A DNA stretch of 64,000 nt, taken from contig OY755047.1 in assembly GCA_963576565.1 (NCBI GenBank), positions 3,027,501 through 3,091,500 of the forward strand. The letters are read 5' to 3'. Below are positions 44,890 to 55,207 of the stretch, piece by piece; the first letter of the stretch is position 1; every line of letters begins with the position of its first letter. The notes below the pieces were generated by a model that did no database searches, had not been told where the DNA came from, and saw only the letters and a program-made list of their open reading frames with translations. The position numbers and the translations under genes are program-made. The DNA is from Aspidapion aeneum. Its lineage: Eukaryota; Arthropoda; Insecta; Coleoptera; Brentidae.

Positions 44890-46515
44890 GAGCGGCGGAT
44901 AAAAGGTCGAAAGTACAAAAGGTCGAAAGTACAAAAGGTCGAAAAAATAAGGTCGAAAATACAAAAGGTCGAAAGTACAAAAGGTCGAAAGTACAAAAGG
45001 TCGGAAGTACAAAAAGTCGAAAGTACAAAATGTCGAAAGTACAAAAGGTCGAAAGTACAAAAGATTGAAAAACAAAAGGTCGAAAGTAGAAAAGGTCGAA
45101 AAAAAATCGACAATACATAATATTAAAAATACCAATTTACCGTATCAAGTCGAATTGACCTGTCCAGTCGAGGTGGACCCGGGGCCGAGGATAGGTTAGG
45201 TTACTATCCCAACCTGACCCGGTTAGGTTAGTATATCAAAAAACAAACTTTCCTGATGAGATCAGGGTAGTTTTTTTTAGTAAACAAACGTAACCTGGTC
45301 AGGTTGGGGTAGTAACCTAACCGGGTTAACTATCAACTATCCTTGATCCCTGGGCCACCTCGGTTGGGCAGAACAATTCGACTTGATTAGGTTTTAATCT
45401 TTTATTTTTTGATCTTTTGTACTTTCGACCTTTTGTACTTTCGACCTTTTGTACTTTCGACCTTTTGTACTTTCGACCTATTGTATTTTCGACCGGCTCT
45501 GGAACGAAATAGCGATGTACAAAATAGCGAGTATTAAAATAGCGGTATCGAAATAGCGACAATCAAAATAGCGATGTAATGAAAGGGCGACTATCAAAAT
45601 AGCGATGTAACAAAATGGCGATGTAACAAAATAGCGATTGTAACAAAATAACGATGTAACAAAATAGCGATGTAACAAAATAGCGACCATCAAAATAGCG
45701 ATATTTTATAGTTCGACAGGGGTTTCTTTCTAACAAATTTTTTCAAAAAAAAAACTTCCCTGACTTTCTTCTCGGGATCCTAGAGAGTGTGAATCTGAAC
45801 CGAACCGAACTGAACCAGGATATTTAAAAAAAAACTCTCCAGGCTTCTTTTCCGGGATCCTAGAAAGTGTGAATCCGAACCGAACCAAACTGAACCGAAT
45901 TCGGTTCAGTTTGGTTCGGTTCGGTTCGGTTTGGTTTGGTTTGGTTAGGTTTGGTTCGGTTCGGTTCGGTTCGGTTCGGATTCACACCCTCTAGGATCCT
46001 GAAAAAGAAGTCAGGGAAGTTTTTTTTTTGAAAAAATTTGTTAGAAAGAAAAGTTGGTATAGTCAAAATACTGCTAGGATATAATAGCGCATTTTGGTTC
46101 GGTTCGGTTTGGATTGGGTTGAATCGATTCGGTTTGGTTTGATTCGATATTTTGATACATCGCTATTTTGATAAATCGCTATTTTGATACATCGCTATTT
46201 TGATTGTCGCTATTTTGATTGTCGCTATTTTGATACATCGCTATTTTGATTGTCGCTATTTTGATACATCGCTATTTTGATATGTCGCTGTTCTGTTACA
46301 AACTTTTTTTTGATACATCGCTATTTTGATAGTCGCTGTTTCATTACATCGCTATTTTGATAGTCGCTATTTCATTACTCGCTATTTCGTACGTCGCTAT
46401 TTTGTACATCGCTATTTCGTTCCAGAGCCTTTTCGACCTTATTTTTTCGACCTTTTGTAGTTTCGACCTATTGTACTTTCGACCTATTGTACTTTCGACC
46501 TTTTATCAGCCGCCC
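44890..46515. mobile_element. Multi-palindrome Mutator-like element built of 16-bp arrays
   Basis: It is flanked by a perfect 9-bp duplication GATATATTT (44881-44889 and 46516-46524), the size typical of Mutator-like elements. Ends are GAGCGGCGGATAAAAGGTCG and the mirrored equivalent beginning GGGCGGCTGATAAAAGG. Inside, in order: array A of GGTCGAAAGTACAAAA (about 44906-45110); a loop that is itself a palindrome around GGTTAGG words; inverted array A' (about 45410-45492); array C of ATAGCGATGTAACAAA (about 45505-45700); a palindromic core with GGATCCTAG and GAACC/GGTTC pentamers (45719-46060); inverted array C' (about 46155-46430); and an outer inverted array A'' (about 46430-46505). No protein is encoded; frames such as FDLLYFRP repeats are array artefacts. 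Confidence 0.85.
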
Positions 46516-46921
46516 GATATATTTAGTCTCTCTCGAATATGATTTTCATGATTTAAACTACTTTTCCATGTTCAACCGCCTACTTTGATACTATTCTTAA
46601 TTTGGTGGACACAACCACACAGAAACAGACGTACATACGAATACAGTTCAACAGTCAACCATATTATTGTTACAACAATACCTGTTATGTTTAACATTTT
46701 AGTTCATATTCATTAAAAATTTATATTTATTTAATAACTGTATAAACTGAATTTTAAACCAAAATTTTTTAAAAAATCGGATTGAGCGATGTTGTACTTA
46801 GCCCTCCCTTCTCGCAAATTTTATTCAAATTTTTTAATCCCCCCTCCAATTTTTTTTTAACGGCCCTGGCAAAGCGGCTCCTGTCTTTCACAATTAAAGA
46901 AATAAGACTTTTTTTAAATAA

Positions 46922-47213
46922 TAGGGACCTATTGCAATAGTGCCAGTCACTAATTGTGCCGGGCACTATATTGACAGTTTCGCATTATAAGAACAGCTGT
47001 CTTCTTTCAAAATTAGGTCATTGTGTATTATAAGAGCCGGAATTAATAGTGACGCCACTATTAATGGAAAATAAACGACTACATTTCTAAATTCGACTTT
47101 GGTATGTCAATTTTGAAAGATCAACTTTCAGTTTTTAATGCGAAACTGTCAATATAGTGCCCGGCACAATTTGTGCCTGGCTTTATTGCAATAGGTCCCT
47201 AATACCTTTATGT
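46922..47213. mobile_element. Palindromic miniature element, AGGGACCTATTGCAATA ends
   Basis: AGGGACCTATTGCAATAG at 46922 mirrors ATTGCAATAGGTCCCT at the other end. The inner parts TTGTGCCGGGCACTATATTG and CAATATAGTGCCCGGCACAA are perfect complements. The centre has a further small palindrome around AATTAATAGTGACGCCACTA. No coding content; the target duplication is ambiguous. Confidence 0.75.
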
Positions 47214-47556
47214 ATATGTTTTTATAAATGCTCAAGTCTTCTGTAAAGGTATTGGGAGAATAATTATGCCTTATGACTGTGGCGCAGACAAAAAATCGCC
47301 TTGGACATTTTTATCTTTTCAGATTCATGGAAGGGGACTGAAGATCGCAAGCCCCCCTCTGTATATGCCCATGCTTATCTTTCTGAAATCGGTTATAATG
47401 GATTCCTCTCAAATGTATGGTTTGTAAAAGTTCATATAACATAGGGGTCAACATCCCCCAAGATGATTTTTAAATTTTGAGGAATGGGGAAAAATTTACT
47501 TATTTAGAAAATAAAAAGTTGTAATAAAAAATACATTTATAATAAATTTCTTTAAA

Positions 47557-48175
47557 TCACCCGCCCATCTCATTTGGGGTCTTCCACTACTTCTTTTATT
47601 TTCCCAAGGTCTCCAGTTAACAATACATTTGTTCCATCGATCGTTTTTCTGTCTAATATTTCATTTTAATTTTGCTACCTCTCCACTGATATCTCCTACT
47701 TTTGTTTTATATCTTATTCATTTATTCCTTTTTCTATCTGTTAGCTTTACATATAACATTTGTCTTTCCATTGATCTGTGTGGACTTTTGTTACCTTATC
47801 CATGTTTGATTTTGTAAGTGTCCAGGTCTGGGCTCAATATGTGAGTAAGGATACATTGGTATACACTTTCGTTTTGAGGTACTTATATTTTTTAGCTTTT
47901 AATATGTAGCTTAATTTACCCAAGGGCGGATCCAGAGGAGCTTCTCGGGGGCGGGGGGGGGGGGGAGGGTGGTACTTTAGGTGACATTCTCTGTTGGTAA
48001 AAAACGGTATATGATTTTGAAAAATTTTGAATTTTTATTAGCAAAAACCTTACTTTTTACTCATTTTTTGTATAGTCAAAAAATTCTCGCGGGGGGGCAA
48101 GTGCCTCTAGTGCCCCCCCTGGATCCGCCACTGAATTTACCGAATGCTGCCCAGGCCAATCTTACTCGTCTCTAT
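47557..48175 (-). pseudogene. RTE-type retrotransposon fragment, antisense copy 2, split
   Basis: The minus strand encodes RWNKCIVNWRPWENKR, GRPQMRW and upstream text homologous to copy 1 (36045-38215). It has the uninterrupted target for the long-TIR element of copy 1. It is itself split by a hAT miniature at 47921-48133. Inactive fragment. Confidence 0.65.
47921..48133. mobile_element. hAT miniature element (GCGGATCCAG family)
   Basis: Ends CAAGGGCGGATCCAG and mirrored CTGGATCCGCCACTG, with a perfect 8-bp duplication AATTTACC (47913-47920 and 48134-48141). The homologous RTE copy near 63420 reads TTATTTTACCGAATGCTGCC with no insert, confirming the boundaries. 213 bp, with G and C runs just inside the ends. 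Confidence 0.93.
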
Positions 48176-48189
48176 ATTTCACCGTTTGG

Positions 48190-48322
48190 TGCCACCCATA
48201 CACCGCTGAAAAACGGGTGAAATTGAAAAAAAAACTTTTTTTAAATAAATCAATTAAAAATACTATTTGTTGTCTAGTTTTGGGAGAGCACTGCGTTGAT
48301 CTCTCTGTAGCAGCTGCCACTG
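48190..48322 (-). mobile_element. Terminal fragment of the ZMYM1-like hAT family
   Basis: Reverse complement starts CAGTGGCAGCTGCTACAG and continues with CCCAAAACTAGACAAC and TCACCCGTTTTTCAGCGG, as in the left ends at 29947 and 31647, but with a deletion relative to them. No coding portion remains. Confidence 0.7.
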
Positions 48323-49412
48323 ACAATAAGAGATAAATGTCTAAATATACAAAAAATTCCTCATTATTAGCCTATTAGCGCCTTTCTGACATCTCAAACA
48401 AAAGTGTTGCCGGCGCTTGTGATACTATATGACTTTTATTTGTTTCGGTGTGTTTTCGGTACCATTTCAGTATTAGGAACCACTGGAAACGACGTGAGAA
48501 CCAGTCAACAAGGTCTATGAGAAAACAAATATAGAATTTTGTTAGAAATATTTTTGAAATTTGTTTTGTTTTATACCTTGTTAATTTCAAAGTAAAAATA
48601 AGATTTTTTCACACTAAAGGTGCCAATTTTTAACCATAATAGTATTTTATAAACCTAAGGACTAAAGTGATACGTTTAATCCCGAGGTGAAAATTTTAGT
48701 CATGTGGTTTACATACTATTTTATGCCCTTTAGTAGCCTCCTTTTGCACTTAAAAATTTTGATTTTAATAAAAATTAATTTTTTGGTTCCTCTATAGATA
48801 ACCATTACATCAATGAGATAGGGAGGTATAAAAAAAAATTATTTTTGGCATTTATACTTCTCGGTCCACTCTAAAATTTTTAAAGGCAATTGACAAAATA
48901 TTGGAGCATCTTTTTTCAAAAAAATATAAAAAAATCAAAGTGGTCACATTTACAAAATGGCGATTTTTTAAATTTATTGTCTTGATGCGATTATTTGTCA
49001 TTATCAATTTTTTTTTAAAGCCTCTTGTTCTTATTTCTAAACAGTGGTAAATATTTTTTTTACAAATTTCGTATTTTTTCAGGAAAAATCATAAACCATA
49101 ACCAAACCACTCTTTCCCCTATATCTTGACAAGATTTTAATCCCTAGGAATAAAATGAATCACCTTAGTCGCAAAAAATCAGGTACTGAAGTGGCTTCCT
49201 TAGTCCGTAAATTGCAGAAAATAGTATAAAAGCCTTGTGACTAAAGTGCTGTTTATTCTACAAATTTTTCCCTAAAGATTAAAGGTACTACTTTACTCCC
49301 TAGGTTATAATGTATTATTTCCAACTTTAAGTTCGAATATTTAATTTTTTTGTAATGTTTTGAAATGATAGCAAGTTAAATAAATGATTCCATAATGGAT
49401 CTGACACCTTTC
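48323..49412. other. No gene recognised
   Basis: AT-rich, apparently unique sequence. Nothing supportable. Confidence 0.4.
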
Positions 49413-49757
49413 TAGCTAGCTAATATATTAGCCTTAGAAACAGTTTTTTGTAAATATTTCAGAAACTAAAGCTTCTACGAAGTTTTTGGTTATAAGATAA
49501 ATTATTGAGCAAAATATAATCTACTAGATTCCGAAAACAGTGTATTGATACGATGCTCCGTTCAAAAGTTATTAGCATTTATGGATTTTATAAAAATCGG
49601 TTCAGCGGCTTAGGAGCTATCGTGTTACATACACACACAGACAGACATCACGACGATATTGTTGGATAGGTCAAAATACATTCAAATAACACATTTTTGG
49701 CGTTATCTCAAAAAATTATTTTTTGTCGAAAATAATACCTTCTCTAGTCATTGCTAT
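49413..49757. repeat. Interspersed repeat, copy 2 (see 4308)
   Basis: Homologous to 4308-4745 from TTTCTAGCTAGC through ACAGACAGACATCACGACG to CCTTCTCTAG, with short deletions. Non-coding. Confidence 0.75.
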
Positions 49758-51342
49758 GCGGGCTAGGAAGGTAAAAAAAACACAAAAATTAAACAAAAAC
49801 CCTGCGTATATTCACAGAAGAATCACAGCTATAATAATCAAAGAAATTTACAAACACAAGCGGGTACTGAACCCTATTCTAGTACCATTCTCTTTCTTTT
49901 ACAAAAACTTTATTCCTCTTAAAATTTTAAACCAAAAACATCTTTACAAAAACTTTTTATCTCTAACCGTTTTCAAGTTATTAGCGTTTAAATATATTTC
50001 AACAATATGCAGTTTGACAACACCGCGTATATTTCTCGTACGGAAACGTACATGTGTAGTCTAAAAACATTTCTACTACTTCCTACGGTGTTGCCAGAAT
50101 GTGTAGAATTTCTGAAACTTTATTATCTCAAAAGCTGTTAGAGATACATTATCTTGAAATATTTAATTTTTTTTACCCAAAATTTATGGTTTTTTTCAGT
50201 AGCGTAAAACGTAGTAGACACTAGAATAGGGACCAGTAAGTCCACTTTTTTTTAGTCAAATTTGACAGTTATTTTAAATAGTACATTTTCACCAAATCTA
50301 GTCTGTACTGAACATTAGTGTTAACATAGTAACAATATTTTTTTACTGGCATATTAAAAAAAAAGTGAATATGGCTTTTTCGCGCCATATTAGCACTAAC
50401 GTTTCACAGACTTTCAAATAAGGTATTTTCATTAATTTACAATATTTTTTCACATATTTCCAAATTTACTATTTTTTTAAAACATTCATTATAATAAAAT
50501 TTACTTTTTTAAAAATTCGTTGTCATAGTAAAAAAAGTTAAAATTTTTTTAAAAGAAAATCTGTACAAAAAAAATTAAAAGGTATAAATAATTAAAATAA
50601 GTTACCTACAAAGTACAATAAATAAATCCTAACTAAAAAAAATAAATTAAAAAAATAAATAATATAATAGTACAATAAAATTACAAATACAAAAAAGGGA
50701 AACTTTAAAATATTTTCTATGCTGCCCATGCGAAAAATTTAAACTAAAAAAAATAAGTTAAAAATCTTTTTATTTTTACAAAAAAATTATGAATTTAAAA
50801 CATCATCTAAAAATAACAATAAAAATTAATTTTTTATAAAATTACTTTACTTAAATTTATTAGTACATTTCAATAATACTTTCTTCTAAACTAAACGAAA
50901 TATTTAGATGGTGTTTTAAATTAAAATTAGATACCTAAGTACAGCTCAATTTAAGTACGCCTTAAAACGTCGGTGCAATTAGCCTTTAGTCATATTTAGC
51001 AAGTAAAATGGCCGTTAATTATTAAATGATTTATTGAAAAATCATCGTTTTTACAATATTTGTTCAACATCAAATTTTTGTCTCGTCAAAAAAGTTAAAA
51101 ATTGTTTTAAAAAACTGCTTTAAAATACTGTTTGTTCAGGTGAAAAGCACTTTAAAATTTTTTATTAATCAAATAATACTAAAAGAAACCTAGCTACTCT
51201 GATTTACGTTAAGAGAAACTTAACTAAGAGACACTTAAGTAAAACTTAAAGTTAAGGGACACTTATTTTAAGTGTTTCTTAAAATGAATCAGTGCAACCT
51301 GCATCAATTTAACGTGCTCACCGAATTTTAGTTAAAAAAAAC
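49758..51342. other. Very AT-rich stretch downstream of the candidate gene
   Basis: No gene or repeat recognised. On the minus strand this is the 3' flank of the exon ending at 51343; an AATAAA on that strand near 51158-51163 could serve as a polyadenylation signal, though such hexamers are frequent by chance in DNA this AT-rich. Confidence 0.35.
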
Positions 51343-51684
51343 CTATTTCTTTGTTAGGTGCTCCAGAACATTGTTCATAAATTCCAAAGAATTTAGATAC
51401 TCAGACAAAATTATCCAATCACGCATCACTCTGTTGGTTTGACTCCCTTCACATCTTTGGTTGCCAGGCATCACATCACGTGACACGTCGTTTTCGATTT
51501 TTACTCCGTGGTGGGCGAGTAGGCTGTACAACTCGCACAGTGTATTTTTTAGAAGGTTCTCTATCTCCAAGAAGGTCTTCTCCAAGTCGTCTATCGGGTT
51601 GTTGTGGAGATCAAAGGTGACCTGTTCCAACCCCACCGCGTAGGTCTGCAGGTATTTGTAGAGATCAAGAAGAATTTCATCCCA
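51343..51684 (-). CDS. Terminal exon, candidate four-helix class I cytokine (Unpaired/IL-6-like)
   Basis: This exon has 113 codons plus a TAG stop. It follows a strong acceptor on the minus strand (a T-rich tract ending TTTCAG) and starts in phase 0 with TGGGATGAA. GC content is clearly higher than the flanks. The protein alternates amphipathic helix-like segments: WDEILLDLYKYLQTYAVGLE, then DDLEKTFLEIENLLKNTLCE with LYSLLAHHGV, a polar loop with one Cys, and a last helix MRDWIILSEYLNSLEFMNNV. The final Trp-x-x-Leu-x-x-x-Leu helix and the helix order resemble helices B-D of IL-6/CNTF-type cytokines, the fold proposed for insect Unpaired ligands. This is pattern-level inference; no ortholog was compared. 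The partner exon is 54297-54440. Confidence 0.45.
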   Translation of the reverse strand, partial: WDEILLDLYKYLQTYAVGLEQVTFDLHNNPIDDLEKTFLEIENLLKNTLCELYSLLAHHGVKIENDVSRDVMPGNQRCEGSQTNRVMRDWIILSEYLNSLEFMNNVLEHLTKK

Positions 51685-51977
51685 CTGAAAAAAAACGCAA
51701 ATTATATGAATTTCCACAAAGTCTGACAACGCTGTTAGATGTAGCAGAACGTGACAAACACTACCATCGGTTAAGGCCTTCACACACACAATTTACGTAA
51801 TCCGTAGCATGGCGCATAGCGGGCTTTCAACCAATCAGCGATCGAATAGCAGCGGCCATATTGGATTTACGTAAGAAAAGTCCATAAGGTTGAACTTCTT
51901 ACGCGTTATGTTTTTTTGTGTGTGATCGGCTTAAGCAGTTCCATCGGTTAACGCGGTGTTACTAGACCACGGTGGAT

Positions 51978-53063
51978 AGAATAGACCGGTGTTCGGATTT
52001 TATATATATGTATATATCGCACCCCCGCTAAAAAATAGTCACAACGCAAAAAACATTACAAATTGTGAAAGGCTTTCGCGGCCATCGTCCAATGGTGGGT
52101 GTACTTTCGGGCTGTTCGGCCGTCGTCGTTGGAAATTCGTTCTCGACGTTTCGCCATCTCGAGTGGATGGCATTTTCAGGAGATGTTGACTGTTTGTCGG
52201 CTTTTCGAAGACTGGTCCAGTCCACGCAAAAAACATTGTTTTGAGAAAATCGCTGTTAAAGAATTTAGTTCATTAGAGAGATTCATTTTTCACTTACATG
52301 ACAAATTACGAGTTAACATGTTATTTTATATCAACAGGAACCTATTAACTCAATGTAATTGGTGCAGTACGTTTCTCAGAAAAAATGATTTTTGTCGTTT
52401 TTAGTTCAAAAAAGACAAAAACCCGATATTGTGATACTTTTTTAGAACAAGGCATTATGACGTTGTAAATCAGGATGTCACGCAGGATGGTAAATAATAT
52501 AAAAAAAGAAAACAAATAAAGAAGAAACTTTGTATTTATTTTTACAACAAGTTATAAAATGCTGAATAACAACTGGGAATGTGATTATTCTCTAATAAAT
52601 TCAATAGATTTTTTTCTTATTCTCCTTAATTCTAAGTACACTGAACAATTAGAAAAAACAGTCACAACACAAAAAATAACAGTATTTTACTTGTTATATG
52701 GGTCAGATTTAACCAATAGTTCACACGAAAACTTTCACAACTCCAAATGTGACTCTTTTCAGGATGAAACTCCATGTTCACGATGTTATAAAGTCAGAAG
52801 TGACACTGTAAAGGAACGCATCCTAAGCTACACTGGACAAAATAAAAGAGTCACATCGCCATCTCACGGTGAATTGTGGAAACATAAATGTGACGCTTTT
52901 ATGGAAGAAAGTACAAGCTATTTCGATAATGGCGGCAGGTTTATCTCAATAAGGGCGATTTTTGAGTGACTACATGCTGTGTACAAAAATCAGCTGGACC
53001 ACCAGTGACGTGGAAAATCCGACATATATATATATATATAAGATCCGAACACCGGTCTATTCT
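51978..53063. mobile_element. TIR element of about 1.1 kb, AGAATAGACCGGTGTTCGGAT ends
   Basis: AGAATAGACCGGTGTTCGGA at 51978 is mirrored at 53063 (TCCGAACACCGGTCTATTCT), followed inside by TATATA runs at both ends. A single end-like copy occurs at 44781-44862. It contains an uncharacterised frame at 52559-52969. No target duplication is evident; superfamily unknown. Confidence 0.6.
52559..52969 (+). CDS. Uncharacterised 136-codon frame inside a TIR element
   Basis: Begins MLNNNWECDYSLINSIDFFL. Contains a weak internal repetition, HNSKCDSFQDE and WKHKCDAFMEE, about 55 residues apart, and a Cys-x-x-Cys (CSRC). No family recognised. It could be a remnant of the element's protein or a chance frame. 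There is no clear promoter or splice context. Confidence 0.25.
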   Translation: MLNNNWECDYSLINSIDFFLILLNSKYTEQLEKTVTTQKITVFYLLYGSDLTNSSHENFHNSKCDSFQDETPCSRCYKVRSDTVKERILSYTGQNKRVTSPSHGELWKHKCDAFMEESTSYFDNGGRFISIRAIFE

Positions 53064-53118
53064 AGGGCCTACCTATAGTATCGAATTATTAGATAGTTTA
53101 GGTTGTGCTTCGTATTTT

Positions 53119-53809
53119 ACGAGCGGCTAGTTCACAACTTGCATTCCATTTGCTATTGGTTGACATATTCAGGCGGGATTTTTAAAATTAAAACTCTCCT
53201 GTCCTCGTTTTGGGAGGTTGAAATCGGTGTTAAACCAAACTGAAACAAAACCTAACCGTGGTCAATTGATGGGAAACGTATCCTAACCGGGGCGTGTCTG
53301 GACAGGTTAGGATACGTTGTCGAATAATTTATCAGGGTTAGGTTAACACCGATTTCGACAGGAAAACAGGATAGGGAAGCTAATTTAAACTATATATCAT
53401 AATTTTTGAGATAACTTTTTGACAGTTATCAGTTGTTTACCATAACAAAAAGCATAGGCCAACAAAAAAAAGTTGTAAAAAGTTGTCTCAAAAATAATGA
53501 CATGAACTGTAAGAGAATATAATATGTTTTTAAAAAACAATAAAAAAAAGTCATATGCCGATGACTTTAGATACATTCAGTAGGTATGTACTGCACAAAC
53601 CACTACACTTTTTTAATCACTTACAACTAGTATATATTCGTATTTTACGCCGAAAGCTGTAAACATAATGTTTGTTAAATGCTTGACTGGTGGCACCATC
53701 TCTTAATATAATATAATAATAATCTTAAACGGCAACATTCAACATCAAAAAGTCAGCTGACTATTTCGACCAATAGCAAACGGAATGCAAGTTGTGAACT
53801 AGCCGCTCA
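53119..53809. mobile_element. Mutator-like miniature element (GAGCGGC ends)
   Basis: Perfect 9-bp duplication TCGTATTTT (53110-53118 and 53810-53818). Inverted ends include GAGCGGCTAGTTCACAAC, then TTGCATTCC and the TATTGGT word. The inside holds a nested palindrome (GTTAGGATACG / CGTATCCTAAC and AAATCGGTGTTAA / TTAACACCGATTT). The 9-bp target and the GAGCGGC ends match the larger element at 44890-46515. It lies within the intron of the candidate cytokine gene. Confidence 0.85.
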
Positions 53810-54296
53810 TCGTATTTTTACGTAAGCATGAGATTTGACAGTTACGCAAGCGCACTCGGTCACACCGTCGTCAAGGTCACATTAGGAGCTTACGTATTTA
53901 CATTAGCTTACGGCAGTCTGCGGGCACCTTAACGTTACCAAAGAATAGAATTGGTTGATTGACCGATCGAAAAATGAGGCCTGGACGATAATTTCCGCTT
54001 CCAGTACTGTAGTTAAAAAGACAAAAAACAAACTTGTAACATCAAAAAAACACAGTGCCGAATTCCATATTCTCTGCTATTAGTAGACTTGTTATGGTAA
54101 CGTAAAAACATTCAACTTAAACTCAAATTTGGAACAAAACGTAGAGCGCTTAACGTGCAGTTTAAAGAATCGTAGCTTGTAAACGGTTAGAGATAGCATG
54201 ATGATGAGGTTAAGAACTTTTTTTCTCAGAATTTCAAGAGGAATATAAATTTTTTATTATCGAAATATTTGCGTCGATTTTAAAGTAGATACTTAC

Positions 54297-54440
54297 GTTT
54301 TTGTTGACATGCTGATAAAACTCCTCAGAAGCTTTGTTATTAGGAAGAATTGGCAACCACTGCCAGTTTTCGGCGCCTTCGTATAGATGGCGCTGGTAGT
54401 GACTATTTAAACTGTCAGCATCCGATTTTAGTTTTTGGGC
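54297..54440 (-). CDS. Internal exon, candidate class I cytokine gene
   Basis: A 48-codon exon is bounded on the minus strand by a TTGTTACAG acceptor and a GTAAGT donor, phase 0 at both ends. It encodes AQKLKSDADSLNSHYQRHLY followed by ENWQWLPILP and EEFYQHVNKN. The first part looks like the end of an amphipathic helix A and the Trp/Pro-rich segment like the A-B loop of a four-helix cytokine. It joins in frame to the exon at 51343-51684. The signal-peptide exon should lie at higher coordinates and was not found, either because the next intron is filled with TEs or because it is outside the window. Confidence 0.45.
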
Positions 54441-54900
54441 CTGTAACAAAAAAATTAAAAAATTATAATAATTTTTTTTTTTTTAAATGTGATTAGAAAA
54501 TGTGATGTGAAACCTTCGCAGATGATCAATCGAAATGGAGTAGAATACTGTGAGGTTAGTATGCCTTAAGTAAAAAATACTTTGTCACCGAAACCAAAAA
54601 TAAAAATCACCAAATACTAAAAAACTAAAGAAAAAATGATTTTCACCAACAACCTTTAAAAAATAAAGCCCTTCCTAAAAAGAAATGGTGGTGTATAGTT
54701 CGTATTGCGACAGTGATTCCATTTTTCAAACCTAGAAATACTAGTTCGGCTAGAATAAAATGAGGCGCAAAAAGGAGATGGCTGCACTAAATTGTTCTCT
54801 CTCTGTTTACAGTACTGTCTTACTTTTTAGCAAATTTTTCATGAACAAAATTTTAATATTACAAAAAAAAATGGTACTCGTCTGGTACGTTTAACGAAAT
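54441..54900. other. No gene recognised (upstream intron of the candidate gene)
   Basis: AT-rich sequence with the T-rich tract of the acceptor at its lower edge. No further exon can be supported here. Confidence 0.35.
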
Positions 54901-55030
54901 CGACTCCAGCCCGTTCATAATTCACACCCTTTTATTGGGTTTCTATTGTTACCGCTGGCTCAACTCGAATCCGGACCGTTCACAATTTACACCCATTTAT
55001 TGGGCTTCTTTTGTTATCTCTGGGCTCAAA
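54901..55030. repeat. Two tandem units of about 65 bp
   Basis: Units starting TCGACTCCAGCCCGTTCATA and TCGAATCCGGACCGTTCACA share CACCC-TTTTATTGGG and end in GGCTCAA. They differ at about one base in six. Nature unknown. Confidence 0.7.
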
Positions 55031-55207
55031 CAGGATGACTATGCATGTGTGGAGTTCCAATTTTAAATATGTAGCGAATAATTTTTGCAATTTTTAGAAA
55101 GTCAATTATTAGTTTTAAGGTTTATACAGGGTGTTTCACACCACCCGCACAGGCCGATTATCAAGGGGCTCTTTCTGATGATGTAGGTTTCCAAACTTTG
55201 GCATAAC

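Larger units (their letters stand above)
51685..54296 (-). other. Intron of the candidate cytokine gene
   Basis: A GTAAGT donor (54291-54296 read on the minus strand) and a TTTCAG acceptor (ending at 51685) give a 2612-bp phase-0 intron. It holds a TIR element (51978-53063) and a Mutator-like miniature (53119-53809), so most of its length is transposon. Confidence 0.5.

Noticed and set aside
44757..45135. FDLLYFRPFVLSTFC-type repeat protein
   Set aside because: Arises from the GGTCGAAAGTACAAAA array read on the minus strand; several frames are open for the same reason.
45180..45340. Insect telomeric TTAGG repeat
   Set aside because: GGTTAGG words occur only a few times and as part of a palindromic loop, not as a tandem TTAGG array.
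44890..46515. CRISPR-like array
   Set aside because: Units are contiguous 16-mers without unique spacers, arranged as mirrored palindromes inside a transposon with a target duplication, in eukaryotic DNA.
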